From the NCBI GenBank assembly GCA_964414595.1, contig CAYPXJ010000035.1:1-15080 (forward strand): a stretch of DNA of 15,080 bases. Direction: 5' to 3'. Each line of letters opens with the position of its first letter. The stretch's first letter is position 1. This stretch comes from CAYPXJ01 sp964414595 (GTDB lineage: Bacteria > Pseudomonadota > Alphaproteobacteria > Rickettsiales > CAIJLX01). Position numbers and translations under genes: made by a program. Of this stretch, positions 1 to 6,720 are shown one piece after another. Below the pieces are notes generated by a model. The model searched no databases. It saw only the letters and a program-made list of their open reading frames with translations, and was not told the DNA's origin.

Positions 1-240
1 GAGCCAGATACCGTATTTCACCAAATTTACTATTATATTGCGATATTGGTTATCGTGACGGTGGTGGTTTGGTTTTTGCAATTACCGTTCGGCTGGCGTA
101 TGCCCAAAAATCCAAAGCCGGGCCCGAGCACGAGCGCGCCAAAATATGCGCCGCTTCATAAAAAATATATTTTTACAGCGATCACATCGCTCACGCTGAC
201 GACCATTATTTATTATCTGATTGAGGTTTACAGGAAGTAA
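1..240 (+). CDS. DUF1467-type small membrane protein, C-terminal part (start lies left of window)
   Basis: The reading frame is open from base 1 to the TAA at 238-240, giving at least 79 residues. It shows a hydrophobic helix (about residues 10-26, IYYYIAILVIVTVVVWFLQ), then LPFGWRMP, a Pro/Ser/Ala-rich linker with basic residues, and a second helix ending YYLIEVYRK. Two helices separated by an LPFG motif and a proline-rich linker is the layout of DUF1467 proteins (about 80-90 residues, alphaproteobacterial), so only a few N-terminal residues are probably missing. A TTG at 46 could be read as a start, but the frame continues upstream and that codon falls inside the first helix, so I do not take it as the start. 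The family's function is unknown; this one would sit in the inner membrane. Confidence 0.7.
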   Translation, partial: EPDTVFHQIYYYIAILVIVTVVVWFLQLPFGWRMPKNPKPGPSTSAPKYAPLHKKYIFTAITSLTLTTIIYYLIEVYRK

Positions 241-246
241 AAAGAA

Positions 247-268
247 AGGCGTCACAAACGTGACGCCT
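247..268. terminator. Bidirectional hairpin terminator between convergent genes
   Basis: A perfect 9-bp stem (AGGCGTCAC / GTGACGCCT) closes a 4-nt AAAC loop, 7 nt after the DUF1467 stop codon. On the minus strand the stem is followed by TTTCTTTTTAC, a usable U-tract for the gene at 293-640. On the plus strand the tail (ATTCTCTAATTA) is T-poor, so termination in that direction is less certain. Confidence 0.75.
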
Positions 269-274
269 ATTCTC

Positions 275-312
275 TAATTACCCTGATCTAGGTTAATTAC
301 CCTGATCTAGGT
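275..312. repeat. 19-bp perfect tandem duplication
   Basis: The 19-base unit TAATTACCCTGATCTAGGT occurs twice back to back (275-293 and 294-312) with no mismatch. It covers the last codons and stop of the minus-strand gene at 293-640 plus an equal stretch of 3' flank. The outer copy is out of frame with the gene. Perfect identity suggests a recent slippage or duplication event. Confidence 0.9.
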
Positions 313-640
313 TTATAACAAAAAAATAACCCATTAGACCTAGAAAATACCCTATTCCTAACCCCACTATCATAATTTCAAATGGAGCGAATATTATAGA
401 GCCTAGGGTTCCGCCTATTACTAAAGATAAACCGATAAATATAAGGCAATTCAATTCGCGCCTTGCATCCCGATCTTCTTTAACAAACCTTTCAAATAGC
501 GGCTCATTAGGTAGATATCTGTGGTGCATATCCACAGATTTTTTATACCATTTATTATGATTCTGGCGCTGCACCTGCCAGACAGCGATCATCCATAAAC
601 CTACAAATTGAGGCACAACTATTAAAAAAAATGCGTACAT
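293..640 (-). CDS. Hypothetical three-helix membrane protein
   Basis: This 115-residue protein is not recognised. Helix 1 is at about residues 2-21 (YAFFLIVVPQFVGLWMIAVW), followed by a polar loop of about 40 residues rich in Arg, Lys, His and Asn. Two helices follow close together at about 64-84 and 88-110, and the protein ends INLDQGN. The ATG at 638-640 has a good Shine-Dalgarno sequence (GGGAGAG) 5 nt upstream on the minus strand, which supports the start. It is more AT-rich than the flanking metabolic genes and, with its leader, contains most of a cluster of CTAG tetranucleotides, so it may be of different origin. The last codons lie in the 19-bp tandem duplication. It would sit in the inner membrane; no function can be assigned. 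Confidence 0.6.
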   Translation of the reverse strand: MYAFFLIVVPQFVGLWMIAVWQVQRQNHNKWYKKSVDMHHRYLPNEPLFERFVKEDRDARRELNCLIFIGLSLVIGGTLGSIIFAPFEIMIVGLGIGYFLGLMGYFFVINLDQGN

Positions 641-652
641 CGCAACTCTCCC

Positions 653-668
653 TGTCGCATGAGCGACA
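653..668 (-). promoter_or_regulatory. Stem-loop directly upstream of a ribosome binding site
   Basis: On the minus strand TGTCGC-TCAT-GCGACA forms a perfect 6-bp stem with a 4-nt loop, 2 nt upstream of the GGGAGAG ribosome binding site of the 293-640 gene. A second, weaker hairpin (CTAGGTAG-TT-CTATCTAG, one G.U pair) lies at 672-689. The leader therefore looks structured; a regulatory role is inference. Confidence 0.4.
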
Positions 669-701
669 AAACTAGATAGAACTACCTAGAACAACATTCG
701 T

Positions 702-707
702 ATTATA
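702..707 (-). promoter_or_regulatory. Candidate -10 box for the 293-640 gene
   Basis: The minus strand reads CCCCGTTATAATACG, a perfect TATAAT, placed to start transcription near 695 and leave a leader of about 55 nt. I see no good -35 box at 16-18 nt spacing (the best is ATAAAA), so this is a partial match. Confidence 0.35.
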
Positions 708-735
708 ACGGGGAATTATTACCGTTTTATGACGA

Positions 736-1716
736 TTAAAAGCCGAAAATCTGCTGTACTTCTTTGAGCGTTTTGGCGGCGATTTTCTCGGCGCGTTCAG
801 CGCCATCGTCCATAATTTTGGTAAGATGTGCTTTATCCTGCAATAATTTCTCGGCTTCATGGCGAATGGGGGAAATTAGATTTATTAGATCTTCACTAAG
901 TTTGCTCTTAAATTCAGAAAATCCTCTGTTTTCAAAGGTATTGATATAAATACCTGCTATAGAACCAGTACTAGCAGCACCAATCATAGCCAAATTTACT
1001 ACCTCTGGTCTATTTGCCTCCAATGTAATGCCTGGCAGCGCATCGGATTTCGCCTTTTGAATCTTCTGGCGGATATCGTCATCGCTATCCAACAAGTGAA
1101 TGCGCGAATAGTCCGATGGGTCGGATTTGCTCATTTTCTTCGTCCCATCGCGAAATGACATCACGCGCGCGGCTTCTTCCATAATAATCGGCTCAGGTAG
1201 CTTGAAATAATCCTTATTGGCGAAGCGGTTAAAGGCTCCGGCGATATCGCGCGCTAGCTCAATATGCTGCTTCTGATCCTCGCCAACCGGCACATGCGTC
1301 GTGTGATAAAGCAGGATATCCGCCGCCATCAGCACCGGGTAGCCATAAAGACCCAATGAGGCATTTTCCTTATGTTTTCCGGCCTTTTCTTTGAATTGCG
1401 TCATGCGATTGAGCCAGCCAAGCGGCGTCAATGTGCCCAGTAACCACGCCAGTTCGCAATGCTGCGGCACACGCGATTGCTGGAAAATGATGTTTTTCTT
1501 CGGGTCGATACCACAGGCAATATAGATCGCCGCCGTACGCAAAATGGCTTCGTGCAAGGCTTTCGGGTCTTGCGGCACCGTGATGGCGTGCAAATCAACG
1601 ATGCAGAAGAGGGATTCCATCTCGTGCTGCATTTTGACCCATTGGCGAATCGCGCCGAGATAATTGCCGAGATGGAGATTGCCGGTAGGCTGAATGCCAG
1701 AAAAGATACGATTCAT
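736..1716 (-). CDS. trpS: Tryptophanyl-tRNA synthetase
   Basis: Charges tRNA-Trp with tryptophan using ATP (class I aminoacyl-tRNA synthetase, cytoplasm). The 326 residues match the family's length. The N-terminus is the usual FSGIQPTGNLHLGN, with the HIGH-type signature HLGN at residues 15-18. The second signature KMSKS is at 194-198, followed by DPSDYSRIHLLDSDDDI. The ATG start is fixed by the conserved N-terminus, but no Shine-Dalgarno sequence precedes it. It lies 81 bp downstream of the DNA glycosylase gene on the same strand. Roughly 860-1025 (the C-terminal third) is visibly more AT-rich, with codons such as AGA, CTA, ATA and AGT, while both ends of the gene have normal composition. 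The protein stays in frame and looks functional. Confidence 0.96.
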   Translation of the reverse strand: MNRIFSGIQPTGNLHLGNYLGAIRQWVKMQHEMESLFCIVDLHAITVPQDPKALHEAILRTAAIYIACGIDPKKNIIFQQSRVPQHCELAWLLGTLTPLGWLNRMTQFKEKAGKHKENASLGLYGYPVLMAADILLYHTTHVPVGEDQKQHIELARDIAGAFNRFANKDYFKLPEPIIMEEAARVMSFRDGTKKMSKSDPSDYSRIHLLDSDDDIRQKIQKAKSDALPGITLEANRPEVVNLAMIGAASTGSIAGIYINTFENRGFSEFKSKLSEDLINLISPIRHEAEKLLQDKAHLTKIMDDGAERAEKIAAKTLKEVQQIFGF

Positions 1717-1778
1717 AAGGATGTGGAGTTTAGAGTTTGGTTGTTGGATTGCAATCTTTTGCTCAGCTTCTTATTTAA

Positions 1779-1794
1779 CATAATATATATTATG
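1779..1794. promoter_or_regulatory. Perfect 16-bp AT-rich palindrome upstream of trpS
   Basis: CATAATATATATTATG is its own reverse complement. It lies 3 nt past the glycosylase stop codon and about 60 nt upstream of the trpS start. It could be an operator, a -10 region (it contains TAATAT and TATATT) or a minor hairpin. No good -35 box is visible, so its role is open. Confidence 0.35.
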
Positions 1795-1797
1795 CAT

Positions 1798-2436
1798 TTA
1801 ATAGCTGACCGGAATTGGGTCCAGGCTGCGCCATAGATACCAGGTTGCGACCGTATTCCACGGTGCCCACTCCTTGGCGAGCTTGCGCGCTCGGCGTTCA
1901 AAACCCTTGTCCGTAATTTTATAATGACGCTTCATCGCTTTCTGCAGGCCGATATCCTGCAGCGGCAGCACGTCCGGCCGGTGCAGATAGAAAATCATGA
2001 ACATATGCGCCGTCCAATTACCGATGCCTTTAAGCTGTGTGAGTTTGGTAATCACCTCCTCATCGCTGAGTTCGGCAAAATCCTTGTCCGACCAGCCCTT
2101 CTCCTTCATCACATCGGCAATCGCGCGCAGGTAATTAATCTTTTGGCCGGAAAGACCGCAGGCGCGCAAATCCTCTTCTTTCGTGGCGAGCAGAATTTTC
2201 GGCTGCCAGGGTTTGACGAGCGCCTCCGCCCGCGCCGCGATGGAATCCGCCGCCTTCACCGAAATCTGCTGGCCGATAATCGAGCGGCTGAGGCAGGTGA
2301 ACGCGCAATCATGCGTCCGCGTGAGAATCTCGCCGGGATAATTTTGGATAATCCCTGCCATGATTTCATCGCGGTTGCTTAACTCCTTGGCGGCCTTTTT
2401 CCAGTAATGCGGCGTTTTGGCTATATTGCGCTTCAT
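1798..2436 (-). CDS. DNA-3-methyladenine glycosylase (AlkA family, HhH-GPD)
   Basis: Excises alkylated purines such as 3-methyladenine from DNA in base excision repair. The 212 residues have the AlkA-family SIIGQQISVKAA segment at about 52-62, the helix-hairpin-helix LKGIGNWTA at 135-143 and the catalytic aspartate D161 in LPLQDIGLQ. It is shorter than E. coli AlkA because the N-terminal domain is absent, as is common in bacterial AlkA homologues. No FeS-cluster cysteines follow, which argues against endonuclease III or MutY. The ATG at 2434-2436 gives the expected N-terminus (HYWKKAAKEL...RDEIMAGII) but has no clear Shine-Dalgarno sequence. It is divergent from fumC with a 54-bp gap and precedes trpS. 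Confidence 0.9.
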   Translation of the reverse strand: MKRNIAKTPHYWKKAAKELSNRDEIMAGIIQNYPGEILTRTHDCAFTCLSRSIIGQQISVKAADSIAARAEALVKPWQPKILLATKEEDLRACGLSGQKINYLRAIADVMKEKGWSDKDFAELSDEEVITKLTQLKGIGNWTAHMFMIFYLHRPDVLPLQDIGLQKAMKRHYKITDKGFERRARKLAKEWAPWNTVATWYLWRSLDPIPVSY

Positions 2437-2453
2437 GGCGATTCGTGTATCTT
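2426..2453 (+). promoter_or_regulatory. Possible fumC promoter
   Basis: TTGCGC (2426-2431), a 16-nt spacer and TATCTT (2448-2453) lie 37 nt upstream of the fumC start; the -35 half overlaps the first codons of the divergent glycosylase gene. The match to the sigma-70 consensus is modest. Confidence 0.25.
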
Positions 2454-2490
2454 ATTTTGCATCGTTTTCCAACCTTTACTGGAGTTCTCC

Positions 2491-3909
2491 ATGTCCGCCA
2501 TCGCCGCAAAGATCAAAAACAAAAACACACGCACCGAAACCGATAGTTTCGGCCCACTGGAAGTTGCTGCTGACCGTTATTGGGGCGCACAGACGCAGCG
2601 CTCGCTTGGCAATTTTAAAATCGGTGGCGAGAAAATGCCGCCTGCTCTGGTGCGTGCGCTCGGTATTCTTAAAAAAGCGGCGGCGCTGACGAATATAGAG
2701 CTTGGTGTACTCGATAAAAAAATCGGCCAGGCGATTGTGAAAGCGGCGGACGAAGTAGCCTCACTCGATTTGCTGGAGCATTTTCCGCTCGTCGTTTGGC
2801 AGACCGGTTCCGGCACGCAAACCAATATGAATACGAACGAAGTTATCTCCAACCGTGCGATTGAAATTCTGGGCGGCGAGATGGGTTCGAAAAAGCCGGT
2901 ACACCCGAATGATCACGTGAATATGGGGCAGTCGTCCAACGATACGTTCCCTACCGCGATGCATATTGCGGCGGTGATGGAGATTCACGAATTCCTGATT
3001 CCGGCGCTGAAAAAATTGCATGCCGCGCTCGATAAAAAAGCGAAGCAATTTGATAAATATGTGAAGATTGGCCGTACGCATTTGCAGGATGCGACGCCCC
3101 TCACCTTAGGTCAGGAATTTTCCGGTTACGTCACGCAAATCAAAAACGGCATTGCGCGTATGGAAGCGGTGTTGCCGCATCTGTATGAACTTGCGCAGGG
3201 CGGCACGGCAGTCGGCACCGGCATCAATTCCAAAAAAAGTTTTGCTGAAAAATTCGCCAAGCAAGTCGCGAAAATTACCGGCTATAAATTTGTGACGGCG
3301 CCGAATAAATTTGAGGCACTCGCTTCGCACGATGCGATGGTGGAAGCTTCGGGCGCGCTCAATGTGCTCGCTGTTTCACTGATGAAAATTGCCAACGATA
3401 TTCGTTTGCTCGGCTCTGGCCCGCGCTGTGGTATCGGCGAAATTATTCTGCCGGAAAACGAGCCGGGCAGCTCGATTATGCCGGGCAAAGTCAATCCAAC
3501 GCAATGCGAAGCGATGACGATGGTTTGCACGCAAGTGATGGGCAATCATATGACGGTGACGATTGCCGGTTCAAACGGCCATTTCGAGCTGAACGTCTTC
3601 AAGCCGGTGATTATTTATAATGTGCTGCAATCGATCAAACTCATCGCCGATGCGTGCAATAGTTTCGTGGATAATTGCGTGAGCGGTATTGAGGCGGATG
3701 AAAAGCGCATTGCTGAATTGCGCGATAAATCGCTGATGCTGGTGACGGCGCTGAACCCGCATATCGGTTACGATAACGCGGCGAAAATCGCAAAAAAAGC
3801 GCATAAGGAAGGCACGACGCTGAAAGAAGCGGCGATTGCGCTCGGTCTGCTTACCGATAAGCAATTCAAGGAATGGGTCATTCCTGAAAACATGATTAAA
3901 CCGAAATAA
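2491..3909 (+). CDS. fumC: Class II fumarate hydratase
   Basis: Interconverts fumarate and malate in the TCA cycle; the class II enzyme is a homotetramer without an iron-sulfur cluster. The 472 residues match the family. Visible motifs are TGSGTQTNMNTNEVISNRA, SSNDTFPTAMH, GRTHLQDATPLTLGQEF with the catalytic histidine H197, and the fumarase/aspartase signature GSSIMPGKVNP at 326-336 with the mobile-loop serines S327/S328. The frame is open back to 2407, but ATG 2491 is chosen because GGAG (2481-2484) sits 6 nt upstream and MSAIAAKIKN leads directly into the family's N-terminus (TETDSFGPLEVAADRYWGAQTQRS). The next gene begins 4 nt after its stop, so the two are probably cotranscribed. Confidence 0.97.
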   Translation: MSAIAAKIKNKNTRTETDSFGPLEVAADRYWGAQTQRSLGNFKIGGEKMPPALVRALGILKKAAALTNIELGVLDKKIGQAIVKAADEVASLDLLEHFPLVVWQTGSGTQTNMNTNEVISNRAIEILGGEMGSKKPVHPNDHVNMGQSSNDTFPTAMHIAAVMEIHEFLIPALKKLHAALDKKAKQFDKYVKIGRTHLQDATPLTLGQEFSGYVTQIKNGIARMEAVLPHLYELAQGGTAVGTGINSKKSFAEKFAKQVAKITGYKFVTAPNKFEALASHDAMVEASGALNVLAVSLMKIANDIRLLGSGPRCGIGEIILPENEPGSSIMPGKVNPTQCEAMTMVCTQVMGNHMTVTIAGSNGHFELNVFKPVIIYNVLQSIKLIADACNSFVDNCVSGIEADEKRIAELRDKSLMLVTALNPHIGYDNAAKIAKKAHKEGTTLKEAAIALGLLTDKQFKEWVIPENMIKPK

Positions 3910-3913
3910 TCTC

Positions 3914-4630
3914 GTGGCAACTGTACTCATTACCGGCGGCGCAAAACGCATCGGCAAAGCGATTGCGCTGCATTTGGCATCGCAAGGTTACGACATCGCG
4001 CTGCAATATTCGAAATCCGGCACGGAGGCGCAATCGACCTGTTTTGAAATCAAAAAAATGGGCCGTGAATGCCATTTATTCTCGGCGGATTTTTCAAAGA
4101 AAGAAGCAGCGGCAGTGCTGCTGAATGCGGTATTCAAAACTGTTCCCGATCTGGAATTTCTGGTGAATAATGCATCTATCTTCGAGCGCGGTTTATTTAT
4201 GGAGACGCAGGAAGAACTTCTCTATCAGCAATTTCAGGTGAATTTTTTTGCGCCGTTTTTACTCACGCAGGGGTTCGCGCGTAAAATGCAAGGGCATGGT
4301 GCCATCGTGAATATTCTGGATACGAAAATTTCCAGAGATTCTTCGCCCTATTTTGCCTATCTGCTTTCCAAAAAAGCGTTGGCAGATTTTACAAAAATGG
4401 CGGCTGCAGAACTCGCACCGCGGGTGCGCGTGAATGGCATTGCGCCAGGAACAACCCTTCCCTCGCCGTATAACGATTGGCAATATGTGGAAGATAAGGG
4501 CAAAAAAATGCCGATGCAGGAAGCTCCAAAGCCGGAGAATATTGCAAAAGCGGTGCAGTTTTTATTAGAAGCGGATTATCTTACCGGCGACACGCTGCAT
4601 CTTGATGCTGGTGAGCATTTAACTTTTTAG
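3914..4630 (+). CDS. PTR1-like pteridine reductase (short-chain dehydrogenase/reductase)
   Basis: NADPH-dependent SDR of 238 residues, probably reducing pterins or dihydrofolate. The N-terminus TGGAKRIGKAIA (7-18) carries the T-G-x-x-K-R-x-G nucleotide motif typical of PTR1 rather than the usual TGxxxGxG. NNAS is at 85-88. The active-site Tyr/Lys are Y149 and K153, and the residue 13 before the tyrosine is D136, not serine. This D-x12-Y-x3-K arrangement is that of PTR1 pteridine reductases. The C-terminus has the usual GDTLHLDAGEHLTF. The start is GTG 3914, 4 nt after fumC. The 3' end overlaps pyrF by 12 bp in convergent orientation. Many alphaproteobacteria lack FolA and may use such an SDR; that role here is inference, and another SDR substrate is possible. 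Confidence 0.85.
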   Translation: MATVLITGGAKRIGKAIALHLASQGYDIALQYSKSGTEAQSTCFEIKKMGRECHLFSADFSKKEAAAVLLNAVFKTVPDLEFLVNNASIFERGLFMETQEELLYQQFQVNFFAPFLLTQGFARKMQGHGAIVNILDTKISRDSSPYFAYLLSKKALADFTKMAAAELAPRVRVNGIAPGTTLPSPYNDWQYVEDKGKKMPMQEAPKPENIAKAVQFLLEADYLTGDTLHLDAGEHLTF

Positions 4631-5308
4631 CGTTTTGGCGATGGCCTGAGCGGCTTTCTCTGGCTTTTCGGTCTCGGTAATCGGCCGGCCAACAACGATA
4701 TAACTCGCACCTAATTTTTTGGCAGCTTGCGGCGTAACGATGCGTGCTTGGTCACCTGTCTCTGCACCTTTCGGGCGAATACCGGGAATGATATATTCCA
4801 AACTCTCACCAAATTCCTGGCGTAAAATTTTCAACTCTTTTGCGGAGCATACGACGCCGTCCGCACCTGCTTTTTTTGCAGTGCCTGCAAGTTGCAGTAC
4901 TTGACGTTTCAAACTTTTTACACCGATTTCCGCCAGTGCTTCTTTATCCATACTCGTAAGTAACGTTACGGCGATAATTTTTGGCGAAGTGGAAAGTTTT
5001 TTTGCTTCTTCTTTGGCCCGCTGAATGCCAGCAACGCCTGCCGCCGCATGCACCGTTATAATCGCCAGATTCGGCAAATCCTTCAGCGCCCGCAGGCCGC
5101 CCGCCATCGTATTTGGAATATCGTGCAGTTTTAAATCGAGAAAAATCGGCGCACCGATTTCGGCAATTTTTTCGTAACCCGCCCTGCTCTGGCTTAAAAA
5201 AAACTCAAGCCCCAGTTTGAATATATCAACATGGGGCTTGAGTCGTGCAGCCAAATCAACTGCGCGCCCGAGGTCGGTTGTATCCAGCGCGCAGATGAGT
5301 TTGGTCAT
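4619..5308 (-). CDS. pyrF: Orotidine 5'-phosphate decarboxylase
   Basis: Catalyses the last step of UMP synthesis, decarboxylating OMP. It is a 229-residue TIM-barrel enzyme of normal length. The catalytic charged array is visible as D58-L-K60-L-H-D63-I-P-N-T. The C-terminal phosphate-binding segment is present as GIRPKGAETGDQARIVTP and IVVGRPITE. The N-terminus MTKLICALDT is typical and fixes the start at 5306-5308. It begins 2 nt after the glnA stop codon with no Shine-Dalgarno sequence, so it is probably translated by coupling to glnA. Its last 12 bp overlap the end of the convergent reductase gene, and no terminator is visible between them. Confidence 0.96.
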   Translation of the reverse strand: MTKLICALDTTDLGRAVDLAARLKPHVDIFKLGLEFFLSQSRAGYEKIAEIGAPIFLDLKLHDIPNTMAGGLRALKDLPNLAIITVHAAAGVAGIQRAKEEAKKLSTSPKIIAVTLLTSMDKEALAEIGVKSLKRQVLQLAGTAKKAGADGVVCSAKELKILRQEFGESLEYIIPGIRPKGAETGDQARIVTPQAAKKLGASYIVVGRPITETEKPEKAAQAIAKTLKS

Positions 5309-5310
5309 AA

Positions 5311-6720
5311 TTATACACTATAATAGTTAAGGAACTCGATCGGAGACGGCGTGTGCTCAAGGTTATACACTTCTTCCATCTTCAGTTCGATATACGCATC
5401 GATGAGATCATCGCTAAACACATCGCCTTTTTTCAGGAACGCGCGATTCTTATCCAGCGTTGTCAATGCTTCACGCAAACTGCCACACACTTCGGCCACA
5501 TCTTTGCGCTCTTCCGGTTTGAGGTCATAGAGGTTTTTATCCATCGCGTCGCCAGGATGAATTTTATTCTCAATACCATCCAGACCCGCCATCAGCATCG
5601 CTGCGAACGTGAAATATGGGTTACCTGCTGCATCCGGGAAGCGGCACTCGATGCGCTTCGCTTTCGGGCCGGAAACGTACGGAATACGAATCGACGCCGA
5701 ACGGTTACGCGACGAGTAAGCCAGCAATACTGGTGCTTCGAAGCCCGGAATTAGGCGTTTGTAGCTATTCGTGGAAGAGTTGGAAAACGCATTGATGGTT
5801 TTTGCGTGCTTAATGATACCGCCGATATAATAAAGAGCGGTTTCCGAAAGATCCGCATAGCCACTGCCTGCGAAAAGCGGCTTATCGCCTTTCCAAATCG
5901 ACTGGTGCACGTGCATACCGCTGCCGTTATCACCATTAATCGGCTTTGGCATGAAGGTTGCCGATTTGCCGTATGCGTGCGCTACGTTATGCACCACATA
6001 TTTATATTTCTGTACGTTGTCGCCCGTGAGCGTTAGCGTGCTGAAATCGAAGCCCAGTTCGCATTGCGAAGGCGCTACTTCGTGGTGGTGAATTTTCGGT
6101 ACGATGCCTACTTCGCGCAGCGTCGAAAGCATTTCCGCGCGCAAATCGTTCATCGAATCCACTGGCTGTACCGGGAAATAGCCGCCTTTGATGCGCGGAC
6201 GGTGGCCGGTATTGCCCATTTCGTATTCGGTGGAGAAATTATACGGGCCTTCATCCGAATCCAGTTTGTAGAAAGAACCGTTCATGCTCACATCAAAGCG
6301 TGCATCTTGGAATACGAAGAATTCCAATTCCGGGCCGAAGAAAGCTTTTTCGCCAATGCCGGTATACGCCAGATATGCTTCTGCGCGTTTGCCGAGCGAG
6401 CGCGGGTCGCGGGAATAAGCCTGGCCGGTGCTTGGCTCAAGTACGTCGCAGAACACGACCATGGTTGGCTGCGCGGTGAATGGGTCGATAAATGCGGAAT
6501 CAGTATCCGGCATCAGAATCATGTCGGATTCATTGATCGCTTTCCAACCTGCGATCGAGGAACCGTCGAACATTACGCCGTCGGTCAGCAAGCCCTCATC
6601 TACACCTTCAATCGTGTAGGTGGTGTGCTGCCATTTGCCTTTGGTATCGGTGAAGCGGAAATCGACGAATTGAATGTTGTTTTCCTTAAGTCTATCAAGG
6701 AATTTGCCAACTTTTGCCAT
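5311..6720 (-). CDS. glnA: Glutamine synthetase, type I (GlnA)
   Basis: Makes glutamine from glutamate, ammonia and ATP; a cytoplasmic dodecamer central to nitrogen assimilation. The 469 residues match GSI. Visible motifs include VDFRFTDTKGKWQH near the N-terminus, the metal-binding FGPELEFFVF, the glutamate-binding NGDNGSGMHVHQS and NRSASIRIP. The adenylylation site is Y398 in KNLYDLKPEER, the place of E. coli Y397, so the enzyme is probably GSI-beta controlled by GlnE. The start has GGGG about 9 nt upstream. In many alphaproteobacteria glnB sits just upstream; here there is only a 324-bp spacer and then a divergent lipoprotein gene, so any PII gene is elsewhere. pyrF follows after 2 nt. Confidence 0.97.
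   Translation of the reverse strand: MAKVGKFLDRLKENNIQFVDFRFTDTKGKWQHTTYTIEGVDEGLLTDGVMFDGSSIAGWKAINESDMILMPDTDSAFIDPFTAQPTMVVFCDVLEPSTGQAYSRDPRSLGKRAEAYLAYTGIGEKAFFGPELEFFVFQDARFDVSMNGSFYKLDSDEGPYNFSTEYEMGNTGHRPRIKGGYFPVQPVDSMNDLRAEMLSTLREVGIVPKIHHHEVAPSQCELGFDFSTLTLTGDNVQKYKYVVHNVAHAYGKSATFMPKPINGDNGSGMHVHQSIWKGDKPLFAGSGYADLSETALYYIGGIIKHAKTINAFSNSSTNSYKRLIPGFEAPVLLAYSSRNRSASIRIPYVSGPKAKRIECRFPDAAGNPYFTFAAMLMAGLDGIENKIHPGDAMDKNLYDLKPEERKDVAEVCGSLREALTTLDKNRAFLKKGDVFSDDLIDAYIELKMEEVYNLEHTPSPIEFLNYYSV

Noticed and set aside
1459..1836. 125-codon plus-strand frame opposite trpS
   Set aside because: Antisense shadow of a clear trpS gene; the same holds for the other long frames opposite fumC, glnA, asd, sdhA and sdhB.
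2407..2490. N-terminal extension of FumC by 28 residues
   Set aside because: It would overlap the glycosylase start, and the ATG at 2491 has a well-placed GGAG and the expected FumC N-terminus.
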